Of a stretch of DNA of 64,000 nt, positions 27,430 through 37,154 are shown piece by piece (position 1 is the first letter of the stretch; each line of letters opens with the position of its first letter). Position numbers and translations under genes: made by a program. Source of the DNA: Eubacteriaceae bacterium UBA6119 (GTDB lineage Bacteria > Bacillota > Clostridia > Eubacteriales > UBA1433); contig DIVZ01000005.1 in assembly GCA_002423395.1 (NCBI GenBank), positions 713,811 to 777,810 on the forward strand, in the 5' to 3' direction. The notes beneath the pieces were generated by a model that ran no database searches, was not told the origin of the DNA, and saw only the letters and a list, made by a program, of their open reading frames with translations.

Positions 27430-28560
27430 ATGTCTACATTCAGTAATTATCTGCGCGATCACGGACAGCTTAATTTTACACAAAGCCCATTAAATGAAGT
27501 TGATATAGCCCTTATAACTATGCTTGCTTATCTGGATTGGGAAGGCATAGTGCCTTCGTGTAATCCGGCTTCAACAATTGGGCTTATAGAAGCGGCAGAG
27601 ATATATTTCGTAAAGATTTCAAAGTTGAAAAACAGGAATGTATATACTTTCAGCACACCTAATATAGAAAAAGCACTAAAGCATGTTATAAAATGCAAAA
27701 GATATGAAAGCATTGAAATGTGTATGTTTGAGCAGGACACTGATTTCAACGTGGGGCGTCAGTTTGCCGCAATTACTTATATAATAAAAGATTATGCGGC
27801 AGAAAATATAATTGCATTCAGAGGAACCGACAGCACGCTAATAGGATGGAAAGAAGACTTTGAACTGGCTTATATGAAGTCAATTCCTGCCCAGCAGTAT
27901 GCGTCAAAGTATTTGAATTTCGTAATTTCGAAACTTCCCGGCAGATTTATAGTTTCCGGACATTCAAAAGGCGGTAATCTGGCTGTTTACGCAAGTGCGA
28001 AAACAGGGCTGCTATCGCGTAAGAAAATTACAAAAGTATACAATTTCGACGGACCGGGATTTGAGTTTTCGTTTAATGACAGGAAAATGTTTAAATGCTG
28101 CGAAGACAAAGTTATTAATTATATACCGCAGGAATCAATTATAGGAATGATACTTGAGCCTATAGGAAAACGAAAAATTGTCCAAAGCGCGGGCAGAGGA
28201 TTTTATCAGCATGACGCTATGTTGTGGAAAATAGACAAAACATCTTTCGCAAACGGAGAGCTTACCGATGTTTCAAAAATAACGGACTATATTTTAAGTG
28301 AATGGTTAGGCGATATGAGCATTGGCGAGAGGGAAGAATTTGTAACTTCTTTATTTGACCTGCTCGGAGCAAAGGATGGAGAAGCGTTTACGAACGCTCC
28401 TATATATAACATAAAACTGATTATAAAAATAATGAAGAAATACTCTAAATTTGACGCGGAAAAGAAAGCGGTTATAACTCAGATATTCGGTAATCTGCGC
28501 ACATCCGCCGCTGTTACAATAAAATCTACGATTATTAAAAAAACAAATGCAGCCAAATAG
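27430..28560 (+). CDS. DUF2974 (Mbeg1-like) lipase-fold protein
   Basis: 376-aa protein of the alpha/beta-hydrolase-like DUF2974 family. A conserved N-terminal part reads NEVDIALITMLAYLDWEGIV. The IIAFRGTDSTLIGWKEDF block follows. The nucleophile elbow GHSKGG has Ser179, and NFDGPGF lies after it. No signal peptide is visible, so it is probably cytoplasmic. Related proteins are lipase-like but their substrates are not established. GGAGG ribosome site at 27420; single-gene unit. Confidence 0.82.
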   Translation: MSTFSNYLRDHGQLNFTQSPLNEVDIALITMLAYLDWEGIVPSCNPASTIGLIEAAEIYFVKISKLKNRNVYTFSTPNIEKALKHVIKCKRYESIEMCMFEQDTDFNVGRQFAAITYIIKDYAAENIIAFRGTDSTLIGWKEDFELAYMKSIPAQQYASKYLNFVISKLPGRFIVSGHSKGGNLAVYASAKTGLLSRKKITKVYNFDGPGFEFSFNDRKMFKCCEDKVINYIPQESIIGMILEPIGKRKIVQSAGRGFYQHDAMLWKIDKTSFANGELTDVSKITDYILSEWLGDMSIGEREEFVTSLFDLLGAKDGEAFTNAPIYNIKLIIKIMKKYSKFDAEKKAVITQIFGNLRTSAAVTIKSTIIKKTNAAK

Positions 28561-28707
28561 GAATGATTTTTTAATTGAATATCGATTACATATCTTAAAA
28601 TAAGACAAATATGTTAAAATTTTATTAATATTGACAAAATATTACATATTATGGTAATTTATAAATAATATAGAAATATCTTAAAAATATTTAGTAGGGG
28701 CAACAGC

Positions 28708-28818
28708 ATGAAACAAATTATAAAATTAATTTATAGAATAAAAGCATTGCCGAGCAAATTTAATAAGATTTCTCGGTTAATATTTTTGACAGAAAGACAT
28801 TTAAAGGAATATGTGTGA
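28708..28818 (+). CDS. Possible small basic peptide (36 aa)
   Basis: ATG at 28708, weak purine-rich site (AGGGG) 9 nt upstream, 36 codons with many Lys, Arg, Ile and Leu (MKQIIKLIYRIKAL...). The stop overlaps the base of a terminator hairpin. The promoter upstream and terminator directly downstream support a small independent transcript, which could be a small protein or a non-coding RNA. No family recognised. Confidence 0.35.
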   Translation: MKQIIKLIYRIKALPSKFNKISRLIFLTERHLKEYV

Positions 28819-28845
28819 AAACGCCTTTTTCATAAAGGCGTTTTT
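28818..28845 (+). terminator. Intrinsic terminator
   Basis: AAAACGCCTTT...AAAGGCG hairpin followed by TTTTT; it isolates the small unit from the GGDEF/HD-GYP gene. Confidence 0.85.
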
Positions 28846-28887
28846 GCTTAAATAATTCACTTTTTTGAATAAAAGGAAGAGTTAAAG

Positions 28888-30975
28888 ATGAATAAACAAA
28901 AATTTAAATTTTCACGCTTATATAAACCAAATACGGCAAGGCGTCAGTCATTTAAAATTACATTAATTTATTTTATTTTGGGGTGCTTATGGATTATTGC
29001 CACCGATTTAATGGCAAACCGCTTGATTTTAACACAGTACTTTAATGTTGTAGCTTTAAGCATATTAAAAGGACTTTTATACGTTTTTGTAACTTCAGCT
29101 TTGCTATATAAGCTCATTCATTCCGCTTTTTTAAAACTGAAAAAATCAGAATTACAATTGAAAAAAAGTGAATTACTGTTTGAAGCCATATTTGAGCAGG
29201 CTCCGATAGGCATAGCTGTTGTAAATAATTATACTTTTCTTTCGGAAATGAATTCAATGTTTGAAAAAATACTTGGTCGCACAAAGGAAGAACTTGCAAA
29301 ACTGGACTGGATTGATATAACTCATCCTGATGATATTAAAGGGGATGTTAAGCTTTTCAAAAAATTTAAAAAAGGCATAATTAAAGGATATTCCATGGAA
29401 AAGCGGTTCGTAAAACCCGACGGGAAATACGTATGGGTTTTCATGGTAATCGCCAATATAAACATCTCAAACATTACAAACTCAAATAATCATTTATGCA
29501 TTATCAGTGATATTACGGAATGGAAAATTACGCAGCAATCGCTTACTGAAATAGAAAGAAGCAAAAGCGTGCTTCTTTCAAATTTGCCGGGCATTGCGTA
29601 TAGATGCCGAATTGAAGAAGGAAGTCTGATAACGGAATTCTTATCAGAAGGATGTTATGAGCTGACTGGTTACAAATCGGAAAGTTTGCTGGGCGGAAAC
29701 GGGAGTTTGATGTATGGTGATTTGATTTTAGATAGACATAAACAATTTACGGAAAATGAATGGAAAAATGCGGTTTGCAATAAAACCCCGTACAGATATG
29801 AATATGAAATTTTAAGCGCATCGGGAGAAGAAAAATGGGTGTTGGAAATAGGGCAGGGAATTTATGACAAAGATGGCAATGCAGAAGCTATTGAGGGTAT
29901 TATTATTGATATAACAGAATCGAAAAAAAGAATTGAGCAGATAGAATTTATGAGTAACCATGATTATTTGACTGGTTTGTATAACCGCAGATATTATGAA
30001 ATGGAAAAACTGCATATTGATTTTTATACATATCTTCCAATTTCTATTATAATGGCGGATATAAACGGATTAAGATTAATAAATAATACTTTTGGTCATG
30101 CCGAAGGTGACAAGCTGATAATTGAAACAGCAAAAATATTAAAGAGTTGCTGTAAGAGCAGCGACATTCTAGCGAGAACGGGCGGCGATGAATTTTGCAT
30201 TTTAATGACTAACACATCGGAAAGCTCAGTAAACGAAACAATCGCCAGAATAAAAGAAGAATGTGATAAATACAATAAAAAATTATCGAATGCAGAGCAA
30301 TACATAAATATCTCAATTGGTTCTTCAACCAAAAACACCAAAGATGAAAATTTAAATTTGTGCGAAAAAGAAGCAAACGAATATATGCTGAAGCGTAAGA
30401 TACTTGACAGAAAAAGCTATCATAACGCGCTGCTTTCTTCAATTATGGCAACAATGTATGCAAGAAGCCATGAAACAGAAGCGCACGCTATACGGATAGA
30501 AAAAAATTGTCTTAAAATCGGAGAAAGAATGCAGTTAAATCAACGTCAGATGGACGATTTGCATTTATACTCCATGCTTCACGACATAGGTAAAGTAAGC
30601 ATAGACGATCGAATTTTAAACAAGCAGAGCAAGCTTACCGAAAGAGAGTGGGCAATTATGAAAACGCACCCTGAAATAGGCTGCCGCATTGCGCTGTCTG
30701 TTCCGGAAATAGCAAGTATAGCGGACTATATACTTTCCCATCACGAAAGATGGGACGGCACTGGCTACCCCAGAGGCCATAAAGGAGAAGAAATACCGCT
30801 GCTGTCAAGAATACTGGCAATAGCCGACGCGTATGACGCAATGACGGAAGGAAGAATATACAGAAAAGCCATATCAAGCGAGGAAGCAATTGAGGAAATA
30901 AGGAAAAACGCGGGAAGTCAGTTTGACCCTGAAATTGCAGGTATATTTTTAGAAATCATCAAAAACGGCAATTAA
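28888..30975 (+). CDS. PAS-GGDEF-HD-GYP cyclic-di-GMP protein
   Basis: 695-aa membrane-anchored regulator. Two membrane helices (about 25-45 and 50-75) are followed by two PAS sensor domains (about 100-215 and 225-350). A GGDEF diguanylate cyclase domain has an intact GGDEF at 432-436, and an HD-GYP phosphodiesterase domain has His565-Asp566 and GYP at 626-628. Both catalytic motifs are preserved, so it could make and break cyclic-di-GMP. The RxxD inhibitory-site arginine is replaced (KSSD, just before ILARTGGDEF), so product inhibition may be weak. The start follows AAGGAAG. It is 16 nt upstream of a second protein of the same class. Confidence 0.92.
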   Translation: MNKQKFKFSRLYKPNTARRQSFKITLIYFILGCLWIIATDLMANRLILTQYFNVVALSILKGLLYVFVTSALLYKLIHSAFLKLKKSELQLKKSELLFEAIFEQAPIGIAVVNNYTFLSEMNSMFEKILGRTKEELAKLDWIDITHPDDIKGDVKLFKKFKKGIIKGYSMEKRFVKPDGKYVWVFMVIANINISNITNSNNHLCIISDITEWKITQQSLTEIERSKSVLLSNLPGIAYRCRIEEGSLITEFLSEGCYELTGYKSESLLGGNGSLMYGDLILDRHKQFTENEWKNAVCNKTPYRYEYEILSASGEEKWVLEIGQGIYDKDGNAEAIEGIIIDITESKKRIEQIEFMSNHDYLTGLYNRRYYEMEKLHIDFYTYLPISIIMADINGLRLINNTFGHAEGDKLIIETAKILKSCCKSSDILARTGGDEFCILMTNTSESSVNETIARIKEECDKYNKKLSNAEQYINISIGSSTKNTKDENLNLCEKEANEYMLKRKILDRKSYHNALLSSIMATMYARSHETEAHAIRIEKNCLKIGERMQLNQRQMDDLHLYSMLHDIGKVSIDDRILNKQSKLTEREWAIMKTHPEIGCRIALSVPEIASIADYILSHHERWDGTGYPRGHKGEEIPLLSRILAIADAYDAMTEGRIYRKAISSEEAIEEIRKNAGSQFDPEIAGIFLEIIKNGN

Positions 30976-30991
30976 ATTTAAGGAGCGTAAT

Positions 30992-33823
30992 ATGAAAAAA
31001 GCGGCTATTTTATTAATAATTTTATGTGTTGTTTTTGCGCCTACACTCAAAGCTCATAATAATGCAGCTGTTCCGGATTTTGAAACATTATTCGAAGAAC
31101 ATGGAGCGGTTATGCTCCTGATAGATTCAAATACATCTGAAATTTTGTACGCAAACAAAGCTGCTGCAGAGTTTTACGGTTATTCGCTGCCGCAGCTGGA
31201 AAGCATGAAAATAACTCAAATCAACATACTTTCGCAAGAAGAAACAATTAATGAAATGCAAAATGCCGTAAAAGAAAACAGAAATTATTTTGTTTTCAGA
31301 CACAAACTTGCAAACGGCGGGATACGTACCGTAGAAGTGTTTTCATATCCTGTAGAATATGAAGGTAGAGATGTTTTGTTTTCGATAATACATGATATTA
31401 CAGATAAAGCATTAATAGAAGAAAAACAGGAAAAACAAACCGCCGCAATTTTCATTTCGGGAATAGCAGTTATTGGTATATTGATATTCTTATTAATTTT
31501 ATTAGCCTTAAATCGTAGAAATATAAAAAAGGCAAAAAATGAAATAGACAATTATTATAAACTCATTAATACATTTATTAACGCAGATAATAACATGGTT
31601 TATTTAAAAGACGAAAATTTTAAATATGTATTCGGAAACACAACTTTTCAAAAATTTTATAATAAAACCTCAGAAGAAATACTCGGAATGGATGATTTTG
31701 CGATATCAGATGAAGAGTTTGCAAAAAGACGAAGAAGGTCGGATAAAGCTGTTATTGAAAACAATGCCGTAATCACTGATGAAATAGAGCGAAACGGAAG
31801 AATTTACGACATAATAAAATTTCCGGTAAAAATGCCTAATAACAAAACGGGTGTCGGAGCATATATAAGAGATATTACCAAAGAAAGACAAAATGAAAAA
31901 CTGCTTGCAAAAACATCCCAGCGCAACAAAATACTGCTTGACATACTTGAAATGAGTTTTAAAAGCAAGCAGGAGCAGCTGGATTATGTGCTTCACAGAG
32001 CATTGGAACTGACTGAAAGCAAATATGGGTATATTTATTATTATGATGAAAATAGCCGTCAGTTTACATTAAATTCCTGGACAAGAGGTGTTATGGCAGA
32101 ATGCAGTGTAGCGAATCCTCAGACAAAGTACGACCTGGAAAAAACGGGAATATGGGGAGAGGTTGTACGGCAGAGAAAACATATAATAGTTAATGAATTT
32201 AAAAAAGAAAATCATTTAAAAAAAGGGTATCCCAAAGGACATGTTCAGCTTGAAAGATTTATGTCTGTACCTATATTAATAGATGAAAAAATAGTCGCTG
32301 TTATTGGCATGGCTAACAAGAAAATCGAATACGACGAAAACGACGTGTTTAATCTGACATTGCTTATGAGCGGCGCATGGCAGGATGTTCAAAGACGGGA
32401 AGCCGAAAAACAGCTTTCGTATGAACGCAACAAATATTTGCAAACATTAATATCCATAGGCGACGCTATAATGATTGTAGATACGGAAGAAAAAGTTGAA
32501 ATGCTCAATTATATTGCGGAAAAATTAACCGGATGGACAAACGAGGAAGCGCGCGGAGTTCATTACAAAAATGTGTTCCGGCTGACAAGCGAAGCTGCAG
32601 GTCAGGATATAAAAGACCCGGTTGAAAATGCGTTAAAAACAAAATCCACACAACTGCTTGAGGACAACGCAGTCTTAATGTCGAAAAACGGCGCTAAATA
32701 TTTTCTGGAAGACAGCGCCGCTCCCATACTGGACAACGCAGGAAACAGCACGGGAGTAGTGCTTGTTTTCCGAGATGTAACAGAAAAAAAGAACCAGCAT
32801 GAAAAAATTGAATATTTAAGTTTTCATGACGAACTTACAGGTCTTTATAACAGCAGGTTTTTTAAAGAAGAAATGAAAAGAATCGATACAAAAAGAAATC
32901 TGCCGATAAGCATTATAATGGGAGATGTTAACGGGCTGAAACTTACAAATGATGTTTTCGGACATGAAAGCGGGGATTTGCTTTTAAAAAGCACTGCGGA
33001 GATACTGCGCAAAAATTGCAGAAGCGACGATATTATAGCGCGCAGAGGTGGAGATGAATTTATAATACTGCTTCCGAAAACTACAATTCAGGAAGCTGAA
33101 AATATTGTTTCAAGAATTAAAAAAGACTTCTCAAACAGATATGTAAACACTATGAGATTAAGCATATCGCTTGGAGCAGACAGCAAGAACACGGAAGAAG
33201 AAAGCATTCTTGACATAATTAATAAAGCTGAAGAAAATATGTATGCGGAAAAAACCGTTACACGAGACTACATACAAGAAGAAGAAGTAGCGAGAATTAT
33301 CAGCACTCTGCATGAAAACAACGAAAAAGAAAAAATACATTCAGATAATGTGAGCTTATTATGCGAAAAGACGGGCAGGGAGCTTGGCTTAAAGAATGAA
33401 GATATTAAAAAGCTTAAAGACGCAGGCTTTTACCACGATATAGGCAAAATAGTTCTGCGAAAAAATCTGCTCGACACAGGGCGGCAATTTACAGATGAAG
33501 AAAAAATTAATATCAAAAAACATCCTTATGTTGGATACAGAATACTAAATTCATCAAATAAAACTCTGGATATAGCCGAATATGTTCTGGCGCATCATGA
33601 ACGATGGGACGGATTAGGCTATCCGAAAGGATTAAAAGGAGAAGAAATTCCTTTGATCGCTCGAATTATCGCGATTGCGGAGTGTTATGACAGACTTAAA
33701 AATAATTATGACAATATTGCCGATAAACCGGACGCTGTTGAGACTTTGAAAACAAACGCCTCAATAAAGTTCGATCCTAAAATCGTAGATGTTTTTCTAA
33801 AAATGCTTAAAAAAGACAAGTAA
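30992..33823 (+). CDS. PAS-GAF-PAS-GGDEF-HD-GYP cyclic-di-GMP protein
   Basis: 943-aa sensor-effector. An N-terminal signal-like helix (1-22) precedes a PAS domain (about 30-145), a membrane helix (about 153-173), a second PAS (about 185-300), a GAF domain (about 320-475), a third PAS (about 485-605), GGDEF at 686-690 and HD-GYP (His815-Asp816, GYP at 876-878). All signature residues are present. The RxxD inhibitory site is intact (RSDD), unlike the gene upstream. The first PAS lies on the extracytoplasmic side by topology. It is co-transcribed with the previous gene (GGAG site, 16-nt gap), and both probably respond to different signals on one c-di-GMP pool. Confidence 0.92.
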   Translation: MKKAAILLIILCVVFAPTLKAHNNAAVPDFETLFEEHGAVMLLIDSNTSEILYANKAAAEFYGYSLPQLESMKITQINILSQEETINEMQNAVKENRNYFVFRHKLANGGIRTVEVFSYPVEYEGRDVLFSIIHDITDKALIEEKQEKQTAAIFISGIAVIGILIFLLILLALNRRNIKKAKNEIDNYYKLINTFINADNNMVYLKDENFKYVFGNTTFQKFYNKTSEEILGMDDFAISDEEFAKRRRRSDKAVIENNAVITDEIERNGRIYDIIKFPVKMPNNKTGVGAYIRDITKERQNEKLLAKTSQRNKILLDILEMSFKSKQEQLDYVLHRALELTESKYGYIYYYDENSRQFTLNSWTRGVMAECSVANPQTKYDLEKTGIWGEVVRQRKHIIVNEFKKENHLKKGYPKGHVQLERFMSVPILIDEKIVAVIGMANKKIEYDENDVFNLTLLMSGAWQDVQRREAEKQLSYERNKYLQTLISIGDAIMIVDTEEKVEMLNYIAEKLTGWTNEEARGVHYKNVFRLTSEAAGQDIKDPVENALKTKSTQLLEDNAVLMSKNGAKYFLEDSAAPILDNAGNSTGVVLVFRDVTEKKNQHEKIEYLSFHDELTGLYNSRFFKEEMKRIDTKRNLPISIIMGDVNGLKLTNDVFGHESGDLLLKSTAEILRKNCRSDDIIARRGGDEFIILLPKTTIQEAENIVSRIKKDFSNRYVNTMRLSISLGADSKNTEEESILDIINKAEENMYAEKTVTRDYIQEEEVARIISTLHENNEKEKIHSDNVSLLCEKTGRELGLKNEDIKKLKDAGFYHDIGKIVLRKNLLDTGRQFTDEEKINIKKHPYVGYRILNSSNKTLDIAEYVLAHHERWDGLGYPKGLKGEEIPLIARIIAIAECYDRLKNNYDNIADKPDAVETLKTNASIKFDPKIVDVFLKMLKKDK

Positions 33824-34024
33824 ATAAATGCATTTGAGAATCAGACAATACAATACTTTTTTGTAGAAAAGGAAATATTAGAATCTGCGGGTATGATAAA
33901 AGCCTGACTCATACCCGTTTTATTTGTTATAATAGTGGGTATATTCATATTAACCAAAATGTGTGATTGCTGAATTAATTTTGATATAGTATAATCTGTG
34001 CATTTAGTAAAACAAAGGTAACTT

Positions 34025-34732
34025 ATGGAAAAAGATCCAGAAGGCAAAAAAATTTATAAATTATTAATAAAAAAGTTTCTGCCGATTACAATTTTTATCG
34101 CGGCGATAATCGCGGTATTTATTATATACGGACGCGATATGCTAAACATTTTCTCAAAGCCCGAAAACATTAAAAGCTACATTGAAAGCAAAGGGCGTTG
34201 GGGAGTGCTTATATACATTGCGCTGCAGATACTGCAGATAGTTATAGCCGTTATACCGGGTGAGCCTATACAGATTGCGGGAGGCTATATTTACGGAACG
34301 TTTAAAGGGTTCTTGTATGCAGAGATAGGCATAATGGCAGGCTCGGCTATCGCGTTTTTCATAGCGCGCAAGTTCGGAATACCAATAGTGAAATTATTAG
34401 TAGGCGAGCAAAAGCTTATGCATTACAAAGAAAAGCTCGAAAGCAAAAAGGGGCTTGCTATTACTTTTATACTCTGTCTTATTCCCGGCATACCCAAAGA
34501 CGTGCTGGTGTACGCTTCAGGGCTTACGCCGATAAGTTACAGGCTGTTTTTCTTTTTATATTTTATTGCAAGGCTTCCCGCCATATTCGGCGCAAGCTAT
34601 ATGGGTGCGGCGCTGGGCAACGAGAATTACGCCGTGTTTATCGCGCTTGCCGCAGGAGCGATAGCGTTGATTGTTTTGGGTTTTGTATTTAAAGACAAGA
34701 TTTACACCCTTATGAAAAAATACGAGGAATAA
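34025..34732 (+). CDS. TVP38/TMEM64 (DedA-like, VTT-domain) membrane protein
   Basis: 235-aa integral membrane protein with about six hydrophobic segments. The diagnostic VTT features are present: VIAVIPGEPIQIAGGYIYGTFKG near 80-100 and the RKFG-PIVKLLVG loop. IPGIPKDVLVYASGLTP follows near 155, then an ARLPAIFGASYMG stretch. Family members help recycle undecaprenyl or other lipid carriers or maintain membrane homeostasis. It is a single gene with an AAAGGTAA site. Confidence 0.88.
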   Translation: MEKDPEGKKIYKLLIKKFLPITIFIAAIIAVFIIYGRDMLNIFSKPENIKSYIESKGRWGVLIYIALQILQIVIAVIPGEPIQIAGGYIYGTFKGFLYAEIGIMAGSAIAFFIARKFGIPIVKLLVGEQKLMHYKEKLESKKGLAITFILCLIPGIPKDVLVYASGLTPISYRLFFFLYFIARLPAIFGASYMGAALGNENYAVFIALAAGAIALIVLGFVFKDKIYTLMKKYEE

Positions 34733-34893
34733 ATTTAATTTTTATATATACATCGCGCGCGGAACTTTTCATTATTGCGTGTTTTTTTGTGTTGAATAAT
34801 ATTTAAATGCATATTATAATTATGACAAATATAAATATAGATTATATTCAAAATTATTCATGAAATTTTGCTAATATTTGGAGGGGATTGAGT

Positions 34894-35583
34894 TTGAAAA
34901 TAGCCATATGTGTTTATACAATATTTATGATTTTTGTATTTTGGATGTTAATTAGAGTATATTTACTGTCCGGCGTAATAAAAGAATGTCATGCTTTAAT
35001 TAAAAACAAAGAATATTTAAAGGCATTAGAGATATTTGAAAATAATAAGCTAAAAATGATATTTGGACGTATGCGTTTTGCAGAAATGGTATATTTATAT
35101 TTTATAAACAATGATTACGAGAAATACATAAACGCTAAGGAGAAGTGTTTGACTAAAAGCATGAAAAAAACCCCTGATAAGTATTTTAGAATAACGCAGT
35201 TATTCAAAATCACGGAAGTTATTTTTATGTATATACATGAAGACATTAAAAATGCGAATACGACGTATAAAGAATTAATAACAGATAGTGAAGGTACGGA
35301 TAAAGATTTATATTATATGGATAACACTGTATGGATACTGTTTCAAGTTTCAAAAATGATGTACTTGTACAATATTAATAATCATAATGAAGCGAAATGG
35401 ATTTATGAATGCATTTCGACTTACGCATATAACATCACAATTAAAACGTTGATTTCATACTATATGTGCAAAATATATGAGACTGAAGGAAATTATGAAG
35501 CGATAAAGTCTGTTATCTCACATATTGATATTCAGAACAATCCTTACGGAGTATACTTTGATAAGTGGGGAGAAAAACAATGA
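34894..35583 (+). CDS. Hypothetical membrane-anchored helical-repeat protein, paralogue A
   Basis: 229 aa, one N-terminal membrane helix (about 5-25) then a helix-rich domain with TPR-like character (ALEIFENNKLKMIF, MVYLYFINNDYEKYI). I prefer the TTG at 34894 because GGAGGGG ends 7 nt before it. A TTG at 34888 would be only 1 nt from that site. The C terminus is strikingly similar to the next gene: LISYYMC(K/R)IYE(T/A)EGN and DIQNNP(Y/F)G(V/I)Y occur in both. It is therefore a tandem duplicate. The stop overlaps the next start (ATGA). Function unknown. Confidence 0.72.
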   Translation: MKIAICVYTIFMIFVFWMLIRVYLLSGVIKECHALIKNKEYLKALEIFENNKLKMIFGRMRFAEMVYLYFINNDYEKYINAKEKCLTKSMKKTPDKYFRITQLFKITEVIFMYIHEDIKNANTTYKELITDSEGTDKDLYYMDNTVWILFQVSKMMYLYNINNHNEAKWIYECISTYAYNITIKTLISYYMCKIYETEGNYEAIKSVISHIDIQNNPYGVYFDKWGEKQ

Positions 35584-36362
35584 AAAAGGGAACAGGATGT
35601 CTGTTATCAATAATATTTTTCGTTTTAATTTTAGTGTTTATATCTTGGATTACATCAATAAAAGACACAAACATAAAAATAATTTTATGTTTGTATACGG
35701 CATTTATATTAACTGCGTATCCAATAGCAATCAGAATATATTTGAAAATCTATGCGAAAAGCACATTTGACGAATTATTATTAAAGAATGATTATGAAAG
35801 TTTGATAGGAATATTGGAACAAGATAAAGATAACGCGACATTTGGCTGGGAACACGATAACGCAATAGTATATATGTATTTCATAAACAATAATTATGAT
35901 AAATACATAAAAGCTGTAAAAGGTTATACGCCTATGGATTTTGAAAAAGAACCCGAAATTTATTTAAGGATAATAAATTTATTTAAAATTACAGAATTGA
36001 TTTTTATGTATCTAAACGAAGAAATTGATAATGCAAATTTGGAATATCAAAAATATACAGAAAAAAATGATGATATAGAAAAAAAACTATTTACTCTCGA
36101 CCATAAAACATGGGAACTGTTTCAGGTATTAAAAATGATATATACATACCATAACGAGAATTACAATGAAGTCGAGAAAGTGTATAAACATATATCAACA
36201 TTCGCGTACAATAAAACAGTTAAAACGTTAATATCATACTATATGTGCAGGATATATGAAGCTGAAGGCAATATGAACGCAATAAAAGAAATTCTCATAG
36301 ATACAGATATTCAAAATAATCCGTTTGGTATATATCTGGAAAAATGGAGAGTAAAACAATGA
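35580..36362 (+). CDS. Hypothetical membrane-anchored helical-repeat protein, paralogue B
   Basis: 260 aa. Two membrane helices near the N terminus (about 7-22 and 29-50) are followed by the same helical domain as the upstream gene (LLKNDYESLIGILEQDK, IVYMYFINNNYDKYI, KTLISYYMCRIYEAEGN). The ATG at 35580 overlaps the upstream stop (ATGA), and its own stop overlaps the next ATG, so all three genes are translationally coupled. A longer reading from 35565 starts inside the previous gene and is less likely. Function unknown; the repeat-like helices suggest protein-protein contacts. Confidence 0.72.
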   Translation: MKKGTGCLLSIIFFVLILVFISWITSIKDTNIKIILCLYTAFILTAYPIAIRIYLKIYAKSTFDELLLKNDYESLIGILEQDKDNATFGWEHDNAIVYMYFINNNYDKYIKAVKGYTPMDFEKEPEIYLRIINLFKITELIFMYLNEEIDNANLEYQKYTEKNDDIEKKLFTLDHKTWELFQVLKMIYTYHNENYNEVEKVYKHISTFAYNKTVKTLISYYMCRIYEAEGNMNAIKEILIDTDIQNNPFGIYLEKWRVKQ

Positions 36363-36985
36363 AATCTGTTTATAGAAAGAGTATTATATTCATCGCAATA
36401 TTTGTAATATTTTTAGCGGTTACGCAATGGATATTATGGTCCCACACGCTTGGAAAATATATTCCTCCGCATGACTATCCTACATATGAATCTTTAGAAC
36501 AATACACAAAAGAAAACACGAATTCAGAGTGTTTATATAGCATTATTGCACAAGATGATGAAATTGCTGTTTGTTATGTAGATAGTATTAAATCTATTGA
36601 GTTAAAGATATTATCAAAAACAGAAACTGGAAAATGGATAGTACTAAGCAGAGATTTGGATTACAAAACAAATTTTTATACTAATAAGAGCAACAATCCT
36701 AATTTTAATAATATATTTATTTATTCGATATCAAACAGCAGTAAAAAAATAATCATTGTTGAAAAATATATAAAATCTGGTAATCATGTTTTTGACGAAG
36801 AAAGAGAAAAATTAAAGAATATATGTGATTCGCAAAATACAGTGTTCAGCTATAAAGCAAGCCAAAGCAATCTTTATGCTGATTATATAGGTTTCGTTGA
36901 CAATTTTGATGAAGATACATATACACTGATTGTAAATGATAAAGAATATCCTTATAAAGAGTGGAAGAAATTACTTAAAAGGTAG
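36359..36985 (+). CDS. Hypothetical membrane-anchored exported protein
   Basis: 208 aa. One N-terminal membrane helix (about 8-27) then a probably extracytoplasmic beta-rich domain with many Asn, Ser and Tyr residues. It overlaps paralogue B by 4 nt (ATGA), so it is the third member of a coupled unit. No motif or family recognised. With only one anchor and no lipobox, it is likely a membrane-tethered surface protein. Confidence 0.68.
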   Translation: MKSVYRKSIIFIAIFVIFLAVTQWILWSHTLGKYIPPHDYPTYESLEQYTKENTNSECLYSIIAQDDEIAVCYVDSIKSIELKILSKTETGKWIVLSRDLDYKTNFYTNKSNNPNFNNIFIYSISNSSKKIIIVEKYIKSGNHVFDEEREKLKNICDSQNTVFSYKASQSNLYADYIGFVDNFDEDTYTLIVNDKEYPYKEWKKLLKR

Positions 36986-37154
36986 TTTAAATTATCCTTA
37001 ACTACTTATATCATTTTACAGATTAAGCATAAATTGTATGCATTTATCATGAGTGGACTAAATTATCAATTATTATATTTACTTTTTTATAAAATTATGG
37101 TTTTATAAGAAAGTAATTTATTTTACGCAAAAATAATATAGAGGAAGTAAAATT

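Larger units (their letters stand above)
28561..28887. other. Interval with a promoter, small ORF and terminator
   Basis: 327 bases between DUF2974 and the first GGDEF/HD-GYP gene. It contains a plausible promoter (TTGACA at 28631, extended -10 TGGTAATTT at 28652-28660), a 36-codon reading frame and an intrinsic terminator, i.e. a complete small transcription unit. Confidence 0.5.

Noticed and set aside
26854..28887. c-di-GMP riboswitch upstream of the GGDEF/HD-GYP genes
   Set aside because: I could not find the conserved aptamer core; the leader shows only a small unit and a terminator.
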